From NCBI GenBank assembly GCA_934573735.1, contig CAKTMC010000004.1, positions 1 through 64,000 on the forward strand: 64,000 bases of DNA, given 5' to 3'. Shown piece by piece: positions 1 to 7,918 of the stretch. Position 1 is the first letter of the stretch, and each line of letters starts with the position of its first letter. Made by a program: the position numbers and the translations under genes. Origin of the DNA: an uncultured Oscillospiraceae bacterium. Its GTDB lineage: Bacteria; Bacillota; Clostridia; Oscillospirales; Oscillospiraceae. Below the pieces are notes generated by a model. The model was not told the DNA's origin. It saw only the letters and a list, made by a program, of their open reading frames with translations, and searched no databases.

Positions 1-300
1 CCAGTGCGCACACTGGGGGATGGGGGCGCCGGGGTAGGACAAGGAGCAGAGTCAGACCCTATACCGGACTTCACTTCCGGTGCCCCCTCAGTCTCGCTTG
101 CGCTCGCCAGCTCCCCCTAAAGGGGGCGCCAAGGGCCAAGCTTCCCCCTTTAGGGGGAAGTACCCAGTGCGCACACTGGGGGATGGGGGCGCCGGGGTAG
201 GACAAGGAGCAGAGTCAGACCCTATACCGGACTTCACTTCGGTGCCCCCTCAGTCTCGCTTGCGCTCGCCAGCTCCCCCTAAAGGGGAAGCCAAGGACGG
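1..300. repeat. 163-bp direct duplication in non-coding DNA
   Basis: The segment starting with a CCAGTG-cgca-CACTGG hairpin at 1-16 is repeated almost unchanged from 164, giving a period of 163 bp. Each unit carries one minus-strand copy (81-138 and 241-294) of a GC-rich intergenic motif that reads on the other strand as TTTAGGGGGAGCTGGC, then GCAAGCGA, then CTGAGGGGGC. Other copies lie at 58700-58750 and 63431-63479, with a decayed one near 18166. An open frame crosses the block but is low-complexity and lacks a ribosome site, so I do not call it a gene. Confidence 0.8.
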
Positions 301-380
301 AGACTATACGCCTCGCGCCGTTTATCCCGTCTCCGACTCACACAATGAAAAAAACCAACGCAGCCCGCGTACCCCACCTT

Positions 381-500
381 TGTCATTCCGAGGAGCGAAG
401 CGACATGGGAATCCGTTTTTCCTTAACGCCGAGTCGGTATTCAGCCTGTCCCAAGGGGATGCGGATTGCCGCGTCGGGCGATGCCCTCCTCGCAATGACA
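381..500. mobile_element. MITE-like 120-bp element with terminal inverted repeats
   Basis: The ends are inverted copies: TGTCATTCCGAGGAG at 381-395 against CTCCTCGCAATGACA at 486-500, 14 of 15 positions complementary. Inside are a GGGAATCC and a GGATTGCC that continue the inverted symmetry. There is no coding capacity. Size and architecture suit a non-autonomous miniature element or a dispersed palindromic repeat. No target-site duplication was established. Confidence 0.6.
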
Positions 501-568
501 GGTTAATTAAGTCTCCCGCGTCGATTTATATGTTTCTTTCGAGAAACCTTACCCCCCATACCGCAACA

Positions 569-599
569 AAGCGCTCGTGATTTATCCTCACGAGCGCTT
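569..599 (-). terminator. Hairpin downstream of the TetR gene
   Basis: Perfect 12-bp arms (AAGCGCTCGTGA at 569-580, TCACGAGCGCTT at 588-599) lie just past the 3' end of the minus-strand tetR gene. The T-tract on that strand is short (TTT-G-TT), so termination may be weak. Confidence 0.6.
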
Positions 600-612
600 C
601 GTTCCCCCTATA

Positions 613-1308
613 TCAAGCATGATGCATTATTTCTTCAAATCCAATTTCCGCCTGCTTGACGATGCTCTCAACAAGATTCACCGCCGTCGTATGCAGATCC
701 ATTTCCAGCACCGACTCGATGACCTGCTCCTGTAGACTCTGCGGCACGCGGTAGAGCGTGAGCGTACAGCTTAAAAAGCGGCGCAGCTTGTCATTCATCG
801 TAAAATACACGTCGCAGGGTTTGGCCATAAAGCCGCGCATTATCCCCGCCGACGCGATCTCAAGCTCGTAGAAATCGCGGGATGAGCTGCCGGGGTTATA
901 TGGGGCGAAGAACCGCTCAAGCTCCTTCGCAGTGTTCTGATATATATACTCGGAAGTCGTGGGCAGGGAATAGGCGGTCACATACAGCTCGCGCAGAGGT
1001 TCCGACAGCTCGGATAGATAAAGCTGCAGGGATGTTTCGGCCGCATATATCATAACCGGCTCCGCATTGCTGCCGATGATACTGAATATCTCGTTGAACT
1101 GCCCGGTGAACATATGCATGACAAGCTGCAACAGCAGCGCTTCCTTGTTTTCAAACGCCGCGAAGAATGACGACGCGGACATTCCCGCCGCCTTCGCTAT
1201 AGACGCTGTGGTGGTTTTCTCATAGCCATCGGCGAGAAAACGGGTTATCGCCGCCAGCAGCATTTTGTTCCGCCGGGCGATACCCTTCGGCTGTAGTCCC
1301 TTTGGCAT
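613..1308 (-). CDS. TetR/AcrR family transcriptional regulator
   Basis: A 231-residue TetR-type DNA-binding protein. The N-terminal 60 residues contain the helix-turn-helix (AITRFLADGYEKTTTASIAK followed by AAGMSASSFFAAFENKEAL). The rest is an all-helical ligand/dimerisation domain with no assignable ligand. The start is set at the ATG at 1308 because AGGAGG lies 5 bases upstream; a TTG at 1323 in the same frame sits immediately before that ribosome site and is less likely. No operator could be defined. The neighbour upstream is a minus-strand surface-protein gene ending 109 bp away, so co-transcription is possible but unproven. Confidence 0.85.
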   Translation of the reverse strand: MPKGLQPKGIARRNKMLLAAITRFLADGYEKTTTASIAKAAGMSASSFFAAFENKEALLLQLVMHMFTGQFNEIFSIIGSNAEPVMIYAAETSLQLYLSELSEPLRELYVTAYSLPTTSEYIYQNTAKELERFFAPYNPGSSSRDFYELEIASAGIMRGFMAKPCDVYFTMNDKLRRFLSCTLTLYRVPQSLQEQVIESVLEMDLHTTAVNLVESIVKQAEIGFEEIMHHA

Positions 1309-1416
1309 GCCGTACCTCCTCAAGTAGATACACAGATAATTACATTTTAATCTATTATATCAGACTTGAGCGAGCTAAGCAAGCCCATGCTGCCGAAAAG
1401 CGCCCGCAAGCCGGAA

Positions 1417-3030
1417 TTATGCCCGCCTGCGCTTTATGCACAGCATTGCCGGGAGCGCGCAGCCGCTTACAAGCAGTATTGCAGCCCATACGAACGAAGA
1501 GTCTCCGGTTTTGGGCTTTTCCGAGGGGGAAAGCTTGGCTATGCTTACAGGAGCCTTCTTATAGCCGCAGACGCTGCACTCCTCGTGCTTTTCGCCCTCT
1601 TTTGAAGTCGTGGCTTCTCTGTCTATCTTCCATACGAGCTTATGAGCTTCAATGTCTTTTTTGTCGCCGCAGACGCTGCACTCCTGATAATGATTGTCGG
1701 CGTCATGCGCGTCCTTGTAATCGTGCTCGCCCTCGAGATCGTTGCAGTCTTTCGCGCCGCATACGGTGCATGTGTATTCAATGATACCGGAGACAAGGCA
1801 GTTCGGCTCCTGAGTGACAACGCCCTCGTTCCACTTGTGGGCCTCAACGTTCTTCTTGTCGCCGCAGACGCTGCATTCCTGATAATGATTGTCGGCGTCA
1901 TGCGCGTCCTTGTAATCGTGATCGCCCTCGAGATCGTTGCAGTCTTTCGCGCCGCATACGGTGCATGTGTATTCAATGATACCGGAGACAAGGCAGTTCG
2001 GCTCCTGAGTGACAACGCCCTCGTTCCACTTGTGGGCCTCAACGTTCTTCTTGTCGCCGCAGACGCTGCATTCCTGATAATGATTGTCGGCGTCATGCGC
2101 GTCCTTGTAATCGTGATCGCCCTCGAGATCGTTGCAGTCTTTCGCGCCGCATACGGTGCATGTGTATTCAATGATACCGGAGACAAGGCAGTTCGGCTCC
2201 TGAGTGACAACGCCCTCGTTCCACTTGTGGGCCTCAACGTTCTTCTTGTCACCGCAGACGCTGCACTCCTGATAATGATTGTCGGCGTCATGCGCGTCCT
2301 TGTAATCGTGATTGCCCGTGATGCTTTCGGCCTTAGTCTCACCGCAGGCGGTGCAGGTGTACTTCATCGAACCGGGGGCGAGGCAGGTGCCGGGGTCAGT
2401 CACGACGCCGTTGTCCCATGTGTGCGGGAGCACCCTGCTGAGGAGGGAATCGCACTTGGTGCAATATGCCCAGTGGCCGCGCTCGTCGTGCTTGAACTGC
2501 GCACGGATGTGTTCCGTTTTGGGGACAGTGCCTCCGCATACGGAGCAGGTGGTGCTGAGGCAGGTGGGATTGGTGTTGCCGCTGTGGTCACAGGTCTGCA
2601 CATAGCCGCAGTCGGAGCAGCTGCGCTTGCCGGACTGGTATTCCGAATAGTTGTGCTCCTTGTTCAAGGACAGTCCGCATACGCAGGTTGCCTTGTGATA
2701 GCGGGCGGGATCCTGACCGCTTGAGGCCGAGAGCTGAGCGTACTCGATGGTGTAATCGCCGAATTGGGGAGTAAAACAACGCTGCTCATGATCAAGCGTA
2801 TGTTCCCAACCGTCATGCGCATGTATAATGTGAAAGTAGTCGCCAGAGTTGGCATTATACGTGCCCTTCGTATATCCGTCCAGATACATACGCAGAGCAG
2901 TTTGACCGCACGCCGAGCAGTATTTTGAATAAGGCAGCGCATCGCCCGGCTTTAGCGCGAACGCGGCGGTGGGCAGCAGACAGACGAGCATTGCCGCCAG
3001 AATGAGGAGCGTAAGTATTTTCTTTTTCAT
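1417..3030 (-). CDS. Secreted Cys-rich tandem-repeat surface protein with PKTGD anchor
   Basis: A 537-residue protein of unknown function. Residues 1-26 form a Sec signal peptide (MKKK, hydrophobic core, AFA cleavage). The mature part is built of paired CxxC knuckles (for example ECSVCGDKK and YTCTVCGAK), which resemble small zinc ribbons, and of repeated HKWNEGVVTQEPNC segments. From about residue 240 to 460 a 65-residue unit is repeated about 3.3 times with near-identical DNA. The C terminus has PKTGD, a hydrophobic segment and a KRRRA tail, the layout of a sortase sorting signal. The start has a good ribosome site (AAGGAG in CAAAAAAGGAGAATC). The sortase at 43469-44263 is a possible partner but is 40 kb away. 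Zinc binding and adhesion are inferences only. Confidence 0.8.
   Translation of the reverse strand: MKKKILTLLILAAMLVCLLPTAAFALKPGDALPYSKYCSACGQTALRMYLDGYTKGTYNANSGDYFHIIHAHDGWEHTLDHEQRCFTPQFGDYTIEYAQLSASSGQDPARYHKATCVCGLSLNKEHNYSEYQSGKRSCSDCGYVQTCDHSGNTNPTCLSTTCSVCGGTVPKTEHIRAQFKHDERGHWAYCTKCDSLLSRVLPHTWDNGVVTDPGTCLAPGSMKYTCTACGETKAESITGNHDYKDAHDADNHYQECSVCGDKKNVEAHKWNEGVVTQEPNCLVSGIIEYTCTVCGAKDCNDLEGDHDYKDAHDADNHYQECSVCGDKKNVEAHKWNEGVVTQEPNCLVSGIIEYTCTVCGAKDCNDLEGDHDYKDAHDADNHYQECSVCGDKKNVEAHKWNEGVVTQEPNCLVSGIIEYTCTVCGAKDCNDLEGEHDYKDAHDADNHYQECSVCGDKKDIEAHKLVWKIDREATTSKEGEKHEECSVCGYKKAPVSIAKLSPSEKPKTGDSSFVWAAILLVSGCALPAMLCIKRRRA
1660..2312 (-). repeat. 195-bp in-frame tandem repeat inside the Cys-rich gene
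   Basis: The motif CTGATAATGATTGTCGGC recurs starting at 1684, 1879, 2074 and 2269, exactly 195 bp apart. The units differ by only a few bases, so the array expanded recently or is kept uniform by recombination. It encodes 65-residue units, each with two CxxC pairs. The period is a multiple of three, so copy-number change would not break the frame. Confidence 0.92.
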
Positions 3031-3159
3031 GTGATTCTCCTTTTTTGATAAGACATGGTTACAAACATAATCCCGCTTTTAACTATAGTCAATTATATCA
3101 GAGCAGTCGATAATATGCAAGAAAAAAATCATAAGCTCTGCAAAATTAAGATATATAAA

Positions 3160-3188
3160 TTGACTTGCCTGCGGGAATTGGATATAAT
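3160..3188 (+). promoter_or_regulatory. Sigma-A type promoter of the flavoprotein/trxA pair
   Basis: TTGACT at 3160-3165 and TATAAT at 3183-3188 are separated by 17 bp. Predicted initiation near 3195 leaves a leader of only about 20 bases before the ATG at 3215. Confidence 0.8.
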
Positions 3189-3214
3189 CAAAAGCAGAAA
3201 GCGAAGTGATATTT

Positions 3215-4018
3215 ATGTATGATATAATTATTGTCGGCGGCGGTGCGGCGGGTACCTCCGCAGCGCTTACCGCGCGCAGCCGCGGCAAAAGCGTCGCCGT
3301 TATCACAAACCCGGTCGATACCTCGAGCATGTATAAGGCGGAGAGCATGAGCAATTACCCCGGTATGCCGGAGGTCACGGGCGAAGAGATGGCGCGCGTA
3401 TTTCGTGAGCAGCTTGTGAGCAGCGGCGCGGAGCTGATAAACGGGCGTGTGCTCTCGGCCGTGCCTATGGGCGGCAGCTTCGGCGTCGCGGTAGGCAGCG
3501 ATTTTTATGAGTGCCGCGCTGTGATACTCGCCCCCGGCATTACCCGGGAAAAGCTGTATCCCGGCGAGGCGGAGTATCTCGGCAGAGGCGTGAGCTACTG
3601 CGCGACCTGTGACGGTATGCTCTATCGCGGCAAGACCGTCGCCCTTATCGGCGGCAGCGAGGAGGCAAGGCACGATGCGGAATTTTTGCGCGGCATCGGC
3701 TGCAATGTCATTGAGCTGCCCGGCGCGGCGCGCTATGAGATTATCGGCACGCAGCGTGCGGAGGCGGTCGTTTCCGGCGGGGAGACATATCCGGTGGACG
3801 GAGTGTTCATAATAAAGGATACGGTGTCGGTTGCAAATCTCATGTCCGGGCTTGAGCGCAGCGGCGCGGCGATTTCCGTCGGGCGCGGCATGGAGACAAG
3901 CATCCCCGGCGTGTTCGCGGCGGGAGACTGCACGGGCAAGCCGTATCAGGCGGCGAAGGCGGTAGGCGAGGGGAATATTGCGGCCCTCAGCGCCTGCGAG
4001 TATATCGACAAATTATAA
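3215..4018 (+). CDS. Thioredoxin-reductase-like flavoprotein with shortened NAD(P)H domain
   Basis: A 267-residue relative of thioredoxin reductase TrxB. Visible are the FAD-binding GGGAAG motif at residues 8-13, the redox-active CATCDG near residue 128, and the C-terminal FAD motif GVFAAGDCTGKPYQAAKAVG. The pyridine-nucleotide domain is abnormal: GGGDSA is replaced by GGSEEA, the HRRxxxR motif that grips NADPH phosphate is missing, and the protein is some 35-40 residues shorter than ordinary TrxB (about 305). Clostridia are known to have ferredoxin-dependent flavin thioredoxin reductases without NADPH binding, and this protein may be one. It is followed after 47 bp by thioredoxin, its expected substrate. 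The ATG at 3215 is preferred over the in-frame GTG at 3206; the ribosome site is weak. Confidence 0.8.
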   Translation: MYDIIIVGGGAAGTSAALTARSRGKSVAVITNPVDTSSMYKAESMSNYPGMPEVTGEEMARVFREQLVSSGAELINGRVLSAVPMGGSFGVAVGSDFYECRAVILAPGITREKLYPGEAEYLGRGVSYCATCDGMLYRGKTVALIGGSEEARHDAEFLRGIGCNVIELPGAARYEIIGTQRAEAVVSGGETYPVDGVFIIKDTVSVANLMSGLERSGAAISVGRGMETSIPGVFAAGDCTGKPYQAAKAVGEGNIAALSACEYIDKL

Positions 4019-4065
4019 TTTACTTTATATATAACTTTATATATAATAAGAAAGGAAAAAAAACT

Positions 4066-4371
4066 ATGGCTATTGAGCATCTTAATGAAAATAACTTTGA
4101 AGCGGCGCTTGCCGAGGGAAAATGCCTTGTGGACTTCTGGGCGACATGGTGCGGCCCCTGCCGTATGCAGGCTCCCATACTTGAGAAGCTGGACGCGGAG
4201 CTGGGCGGCAGCGTGAAAATATTCAAGGTTGATGTGGACGAGAACCCGGCGCTTGCGCAGAAGCTCGGCATCGCCAGCATTCCCACCCTGCTTGCAACCG
4301 AGAACGGCAAGGTCAAGGATATGCGCGTCGGGCTTCAGACCGTGGATCAGCTCAAGCAGATGCTTGCCTGA
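4066..4371 (+). CDS. trxA: Thioredoxin
   Basis: A 101-residue classical thioredoxin. WCGPC lies at about residues 28-32 after VDFWAT, and the cis-proline loop is SIPT. It reduces protein disulfides in the cytoplasm, receiving electrons from a reductase, presumably the flavoprotein encoded immediately upstream. The gene is preceded by AGAAAGGA nine bases before the ATG. The two genes probably share the promoter at 3160-3188. No terminator is evident before the next promoter, which starts only 20 bp downstream. Confidence 0.95.
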   Translation: MAIEHLNENNFEAALAEGKCLVDFWATWCGPCRMQAPILEKLDAELGGSVKIFKVDVDENPALAQKLGIASIPTLLATENGKVKDMRVGLQTVDQLKQMLA

Positions 4372-4392
4372 GATAAAGTTGCCCGCCGCGGC

Positions 4393-4421
4393 TTGACAAA
4401 GTTTTTCAAATACGCTATATT
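4393..4421 (+). promoter_or_regulatory. Promoter of the T-box/valS operon
   Basis: TTGACA at 4393-4398 and TATATT at 4416-4421 with a 17-bp spacer, placed directly before the T-box leader. Initiation would fall near 4428. Confidence 0.85.
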
Positions 4422-4427
4422 TATCAG

Positions 4428-4655
4428 AGTTAACTGCTTTGATTGGCAGGAGTACACGTTTTGCGGATCGTCAGAGAGGGCGCGGCAGGTGAGAGCGCTT
4501 GTGAGGCGGCGTGGAAGGTCGGCCATGAGCATCCGGCGCGATATGTAGTGCCGGGCGGGTCCTCCCGTTACAGAGACATGAGAGCCGCTTCGGCGGAATT
4601 CAGGTGGTACCGCGGTATATTATCGCCCTGAGGTCATTGACCTCAGGGCGTTTTT
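4428..4655 (+). promoter_or_regulatory. T-box riboswitch, valine type, with terminator
   Basis: The leader senses uncharged tRNA and switches between antitermination and termination. The diagnostic T-box AGGTGGTACCGCGG is at 4602-4615 and is followed by an intrinsic terminator: CGCCCTGAGGTCA paired with TGACCTCAGGGCG, then TTTTT, at 4624-4655. In the Stem I region AGAGAG is present near 4470 and GTG-GAA at 4511-4516; the GTG fits a valine specifier codon, agreeing with valS downstream. The specifier assignment comes from position and context, not from a computed fold. The leader controls the YcxB-like gene and then valS. Confidence 0.92.
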
Positions 4656-4670
4656 GTTTGGAGTGATGTT

Positions 4671-5195
4671 ATGAGTTTTACGGCAGATTATACTGTTGAC
4701 GAGCTGGATTTTCTCAGCTTTGCCCGCATAAACCGCTATATCCGCGGCAGAGTTTCGAGAAAGCTCTTGCGCGTGCTCACGGCGGCGGCAGCCCTGATAT
4801 TTGCGGGTCTGTGCGTTACGCTGACGATGCGCGGCGCGTGGACGGCAAAAAACGCTATTATTATCGCCATAGGCGTGCTGCTCATCGTCTGGGAGCTGCG
4901 GCGCGACCGATTCTGCGCCAACGAAAGCCGCCGGAACATAAGGCGCTATGTCGATAGGATGAGCCTCAGCGCAGACGAAAACGGCATGGACATAGTCTCC
5001 GGCGAGAACGTGGAGCATCTTGACTATAAGCGCATTGCGGAGCTGTATCACTGCCGCGAGAGCTTATTTATATATCTTGCCGACGAGCGCGCCTATATCG
5101 TCCCCGATAAGAGCTTCAGGCAGGGAACGGCAAAGGAATTCGCGGAATTTGTCGCAAAAAAGTGCGGCAAAAGCCTGAGTTATATAAATTTATAA
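4671..5195 (+). CDS. YcxB-like membrane protein
   Basis: A 174-residue protein with two adjacent hydrophobic segments (about residues 35-55 and 62-80) and a cytoplasmic C-terminal domain. The ending LFIYLADERAYIVPDKSF is typical of the YcxB-like C-terminal domain. Function is unknown for the family. It lies between the T-box terminator and valS, with 30 bp to valS, so it should be expressed together with the synthetase under valine-tRNA control. That placement is unusual and may be incidental. The ribosome site is GGAGTGATGTT before the ATG. Confidence 0.75.
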   Translation: MSFTADYTVDELDFLSFARINRYIRGRVSRKLLRVLTAAAALIFAGLCVTLTMRGAWTAKNAIIIAIGVLLIVWELRRDRFCANESRRNIRRYVDRMSLSADENGMDIVSGENVEHLDYKRIAELYHCRESLFIYLADERAYIVPDKSFRQGTAKEFAEFVAKKCGKSLSYINL

Positions 5196-5225
5196 AATGC
5201 AAATTTTCATGAGAGGAATGTTTAT

Positions 5226-7850
5226 ATGAAAGAACTCCCGAAGGTTTACGAGCCGAAATCGGTTGAGAAGAAGATCTACGACATGTGGATGCAGGGCGGC
5301 TATTTCAAGGGTGAGATAGACCCCGACAAAAAGCCCTTCTCCATCGTCATGCCGCCCCCCAACGTCACGGGTCAGCTCCATATGGGTCACGCTCTGGACT
5401 CCACGCTTCAGGACATCATGACCCGCTATAAGCGTATGCAGGGCTATGCGGCGCTCTGGCTGCCCGGCGTCGACCACGCGGGCATCGCAACTCAGATAAA
5501 GGTCGAGGAGGTACTGCGCAAGGAGGAGGGCAAGACCCGCTATGACCTCGGACGCGAGAATTTCCTTGAGCGTGTCTGGGACTGGAAGGAAAAGTACGGC
5601 GACCGTATCGTAGAGCAGCAGAAGAGCATGGGGGTATCCTGCGACTGGGATCGCAGCCGCTTCACCATGGACGAGACCTGCGCCAAGGCCGTCCGCGAGA
5701 CCTTCTGTGACCTCTATGAAAAGGGACTTATCTATAAGGGCCGCCGCATGATAAACTGGTGTCCGCATTGCCGTACCGCGCTTTCCGACGCGGAGGTCGA
5801 GTATAAGGACGTACCCGGCAGCTTCTGGCACATCAGATACCCCATCGAAAACTCCGATGAGGAGTTCATCATCGCCACCACCCGCCCCGAGACCATGCTG
5901 GGCGACAGCGGCGTCGCCGTCAACCCCGCCGATGAAAAATATCAGCACCTCGTCGGCAAGAACGCGATACTCCCGCTTGTCGGCCGCAAGCTCCCCATCG
6001 TCGCCGACGATTACGTTGAGCTTGGCTTCGGCACCGGCGCCGTCAAGATGACCCCCTGCCACGACCCCAACGACTATGAGGTCGGCCTGCGCCATAACCT
6101 TGAGCAGATACAGTGCATCGACGAGGACGGCAAGATCATAAACGGCGGCAAGTATGACGGCATGGACCGCTACGAGGCGCGCAAGGCAATAGTCGCAGAC
6201 CTCGAGGAGCAGGGCTACCTCGTCAAGGTCGAGCCCTACAGCCACAATGTCGGCTGCTGCTACCGCTGCGGCAAGGTCGTCGAGCCGATGCTGTCCCCGC
6301 AGTGGTTCGTGAAGATGAAGCCGCTGGCAAAGAAGGCGATAGACGTCGTCAAGGACGGCAGAATAAAGTTCGTCCCCGAACGCTTCACCAAGACCTATCT
6401 CAACTGGATGGAGAACGTCCACGACTGGTGCATCTCCCGTCAGCTTTGGTGGGGTCATCAGATACCCGCGTGGTACTGCGCCGACTGCGGCCATATCACC
6501 GTCTCCCGCGAGGATGCGACGGAGTGCGAGTGCTGCCACAGCAAGCACATCACCCGCGACGAGGACGTTCTGGACACATGGTTCAGCTCTGCGCTCTGGC
6601 CGTTCTCCACGATGGGCTGGCCGGAAAAGACCGAGGAGCTTAACTACTGGTACCCGACCTCCGTTATGATAACCGGCTATGATATTATCTTCTTCTGGGT
6701 TGCGAGAATGATATTCTCCGGCATGGAGCAGATGGACAAGGAGCCGTTCAAGACGGTGTTTATTCACGGTCTTGTCCGCGACAGTCAGGGACGCAAGATG
6801 TCAAAATCCCTCGGCAACGGCATCGACCCCTTGGAGATGGTCGATAAGTACGGCGCGGACGCTCTGCGCTATAACCTCATCACCGGCAACTCTCCCGGCA
6901 ACGATATGCGCTTCTATGTCGAAAAGTGCGAGGCAATGCGCAATTTCTGCAATAAGCTCTGGAACGCCTCCCGCTTCGTGATGATGAACCTCACGATTGA
7001 CAAGAACGAGCTGCCCGAAAAGCTTGAGATAGAGGATAAGTGGATACTCTCCAAGCTCAATGAGCTTGTCCGCGAGGTCTGCGAGAATATGGACAGCTAC
7101 GAGCTGGGCGTCGCCGCCGGCAAGATATATGATTTCATCTGGGACAGCTACTGCGACTGGTATATCGAGCTGACCAAGCCCCGTCTCAACGGCGAGGACG
7201 AGGAGAGCAAGATCGGCGCGCAGAAGGTGCTGCTCTATGTCCTGACCGAGATACTCAAGCTCGTTCACCCCTTCATGCCGTTCATCTCCGAGGAGATATG
7301 GCAGGCGCTGCCGCACGAGGGCGAGGCGCTGATGGTCGAGCGCTATCCCGAATACAAGGCGGAGCTGAGCTTCCCTGAGGACGAGCAGAACTTCGAGATG
7401 GTCATGACCGCTATAAAGGCAGTCCGCGCCCGCCGCAGCGAGATGAACGTGCCGCCCTCCAGAAAGGCGCATCTCATCATCGCAACGGATAAGAAGGCGG
7501 CGTTTGAGGCGGGACGCAGCTATATCTGCAAGCTTGCCTACGCGAGCGAGGTCAGCGTCGTCGATGAGGCTCCCGAGGGCAGTGAGGGCATGGTTTCGGT
7601 CATCACCGATAACGCCCGCATGTTCATGCCGATGGCGGAGCTGGTCGACCTTGAGAAGGAGAAGGCGCGCATCCAGAAGGAGCTCGCCAACGCCGAAAAG
7701 ATGCTCGCCGGTCAGAACGCAAAGCTTGCAAACGAGAACTTCGTCTCCCGTGCCCCGGAGCAGGTAGTCAATGCCGAGCGCGAGAAGAAGGCAAAGCTTG
7801 AAGCGCTGATAGAAAACCTCAAGCTCAGCCTTGAAAATCTGGGCAAATGA
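5226..7850 (+). CDS. valS: Valine-tRNA ligase
   Basis: An 874-residue class I aminoacyl-tRNA synthetase that charges tRNA-Val. The HIGH-type signature appears as HMGH near residue 53 within PPPNVTGQLHMGHAL. The KMSKS loop is GRKMSKSLGNG near residue 524. The central editing domain removes Thr-tRNA-Val, and the C-terminal 65 residues form the ValRS coiled coil (LEKEKARIQKELANAEK). Length is normal for the enzyme. GAGAGGAA precedes the ATG. It is the main target of the valine-type T-box upstream. A GC-rich inverted repeat follows the stop codon. Confidence 0.98.
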   Translation: MKELPKVYEPKSVEKKIYDMWMQGGYFKGEIDPDKKPFSIVMPPPNVTGQLHMGHALDSTLQDIMTRYKRMQGYAALWLPGVDHAGIATQIKVEEVLRKEEGKTRYDLGRENFLERVWDWKEKYGDRIVEQQKSMGVSCDWDRSRFTMDETCAKAVRETFCDLYEKGLIYKGRRMINWCPHCRTALSDAEVEYKDVPGSFWHIRYPIENSDEEFIIATTRPETMLGDSGVAVNPADEKYQHLVGKNAILPLVGRKLPIVADDYVELGFGTGAVKMTPCHDPNDYEVGLRHNLEQIQCIDEDGKIINGGKYDGMDRYEARKAIVADLEEQGYLVKVEPYSHNVGCCYRCGKVVEPMLSPQWFVKMKPLAKKAIDVVKDGRIKFVPERFTKTYLNWMENVHDWCISRQLWWGHQIPAWYCADCGHITVSREDATECECCHSKHITRDEDVLDTWFSSALWPFSTMGWPEKTEELNYWYPTSVMITGYDIIFFWVARMIFSGMEQMDKEPFKTVFIHGLVRDSQGRKMSKSLGNGIDPLEMVDKYGADALRYNLITGNSPGNDMRFYVEKCEAMRNFCNKLWNASRFVMMNLTIDKNELPEKLEIEDKWILSKLNELVREVCENMDSYELGVAAGKIYDFIWDSYCDWYIELTKPRLNGEDEESKIGAQKVLLYVLTEILKLVHPFMPFISEEIWQALPHEGEALMVERYPEYKAELSFPEDEQNFEMVMTAIKAVRARRSEMNVPPSRKAHLIIATDKKAAFEAGRSYICKLAYASEVSVVDEAPEGSEGMVSVITDNARMFMPMAELVDLEKEKARIQKELANAEKMLAGQNAKLANENFVSRAPEQVVNAEREKKAKLEALIENLKLSLENLGK

Positions 7851-7870
7851 TCTATAAATTCAAATAATCG

Positions 7871-7898
7871 CCGCGGCCGGTTAAGATACCGGCCGCGG
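7871..7898. repeat. GC-rich inverted repeat between valS and the GNAT gene
   Basis: CCGCGGCCGGT and ACCGGCCGCGG form perfect 11-bp arms around a 6-base loop. No T-tract follows, so it is not a standard terminator. It may stabilise mRNA or attenuate read-through into the next gene. Confidence 0.6.
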
Positions 7899-7918
7899 TG
7901 ACGTAAAAAGGACATATT

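Noticed and set aside
80..580. Open frame through the repeats at the left end
   Set aside because: It crosses duplicated non-coding repeats and the MITE-like element, has no ribosome site and no protein-like composition.
1660..2312. CRISPR array
   Set aside because: The repeat unit is 195 bp with no unique spacers and is in frame within a protein gene.
5190..6767. Minus-strand open frame across valS
   Set aside because: Shadow of valS; no ribosome site or recognisable domain.
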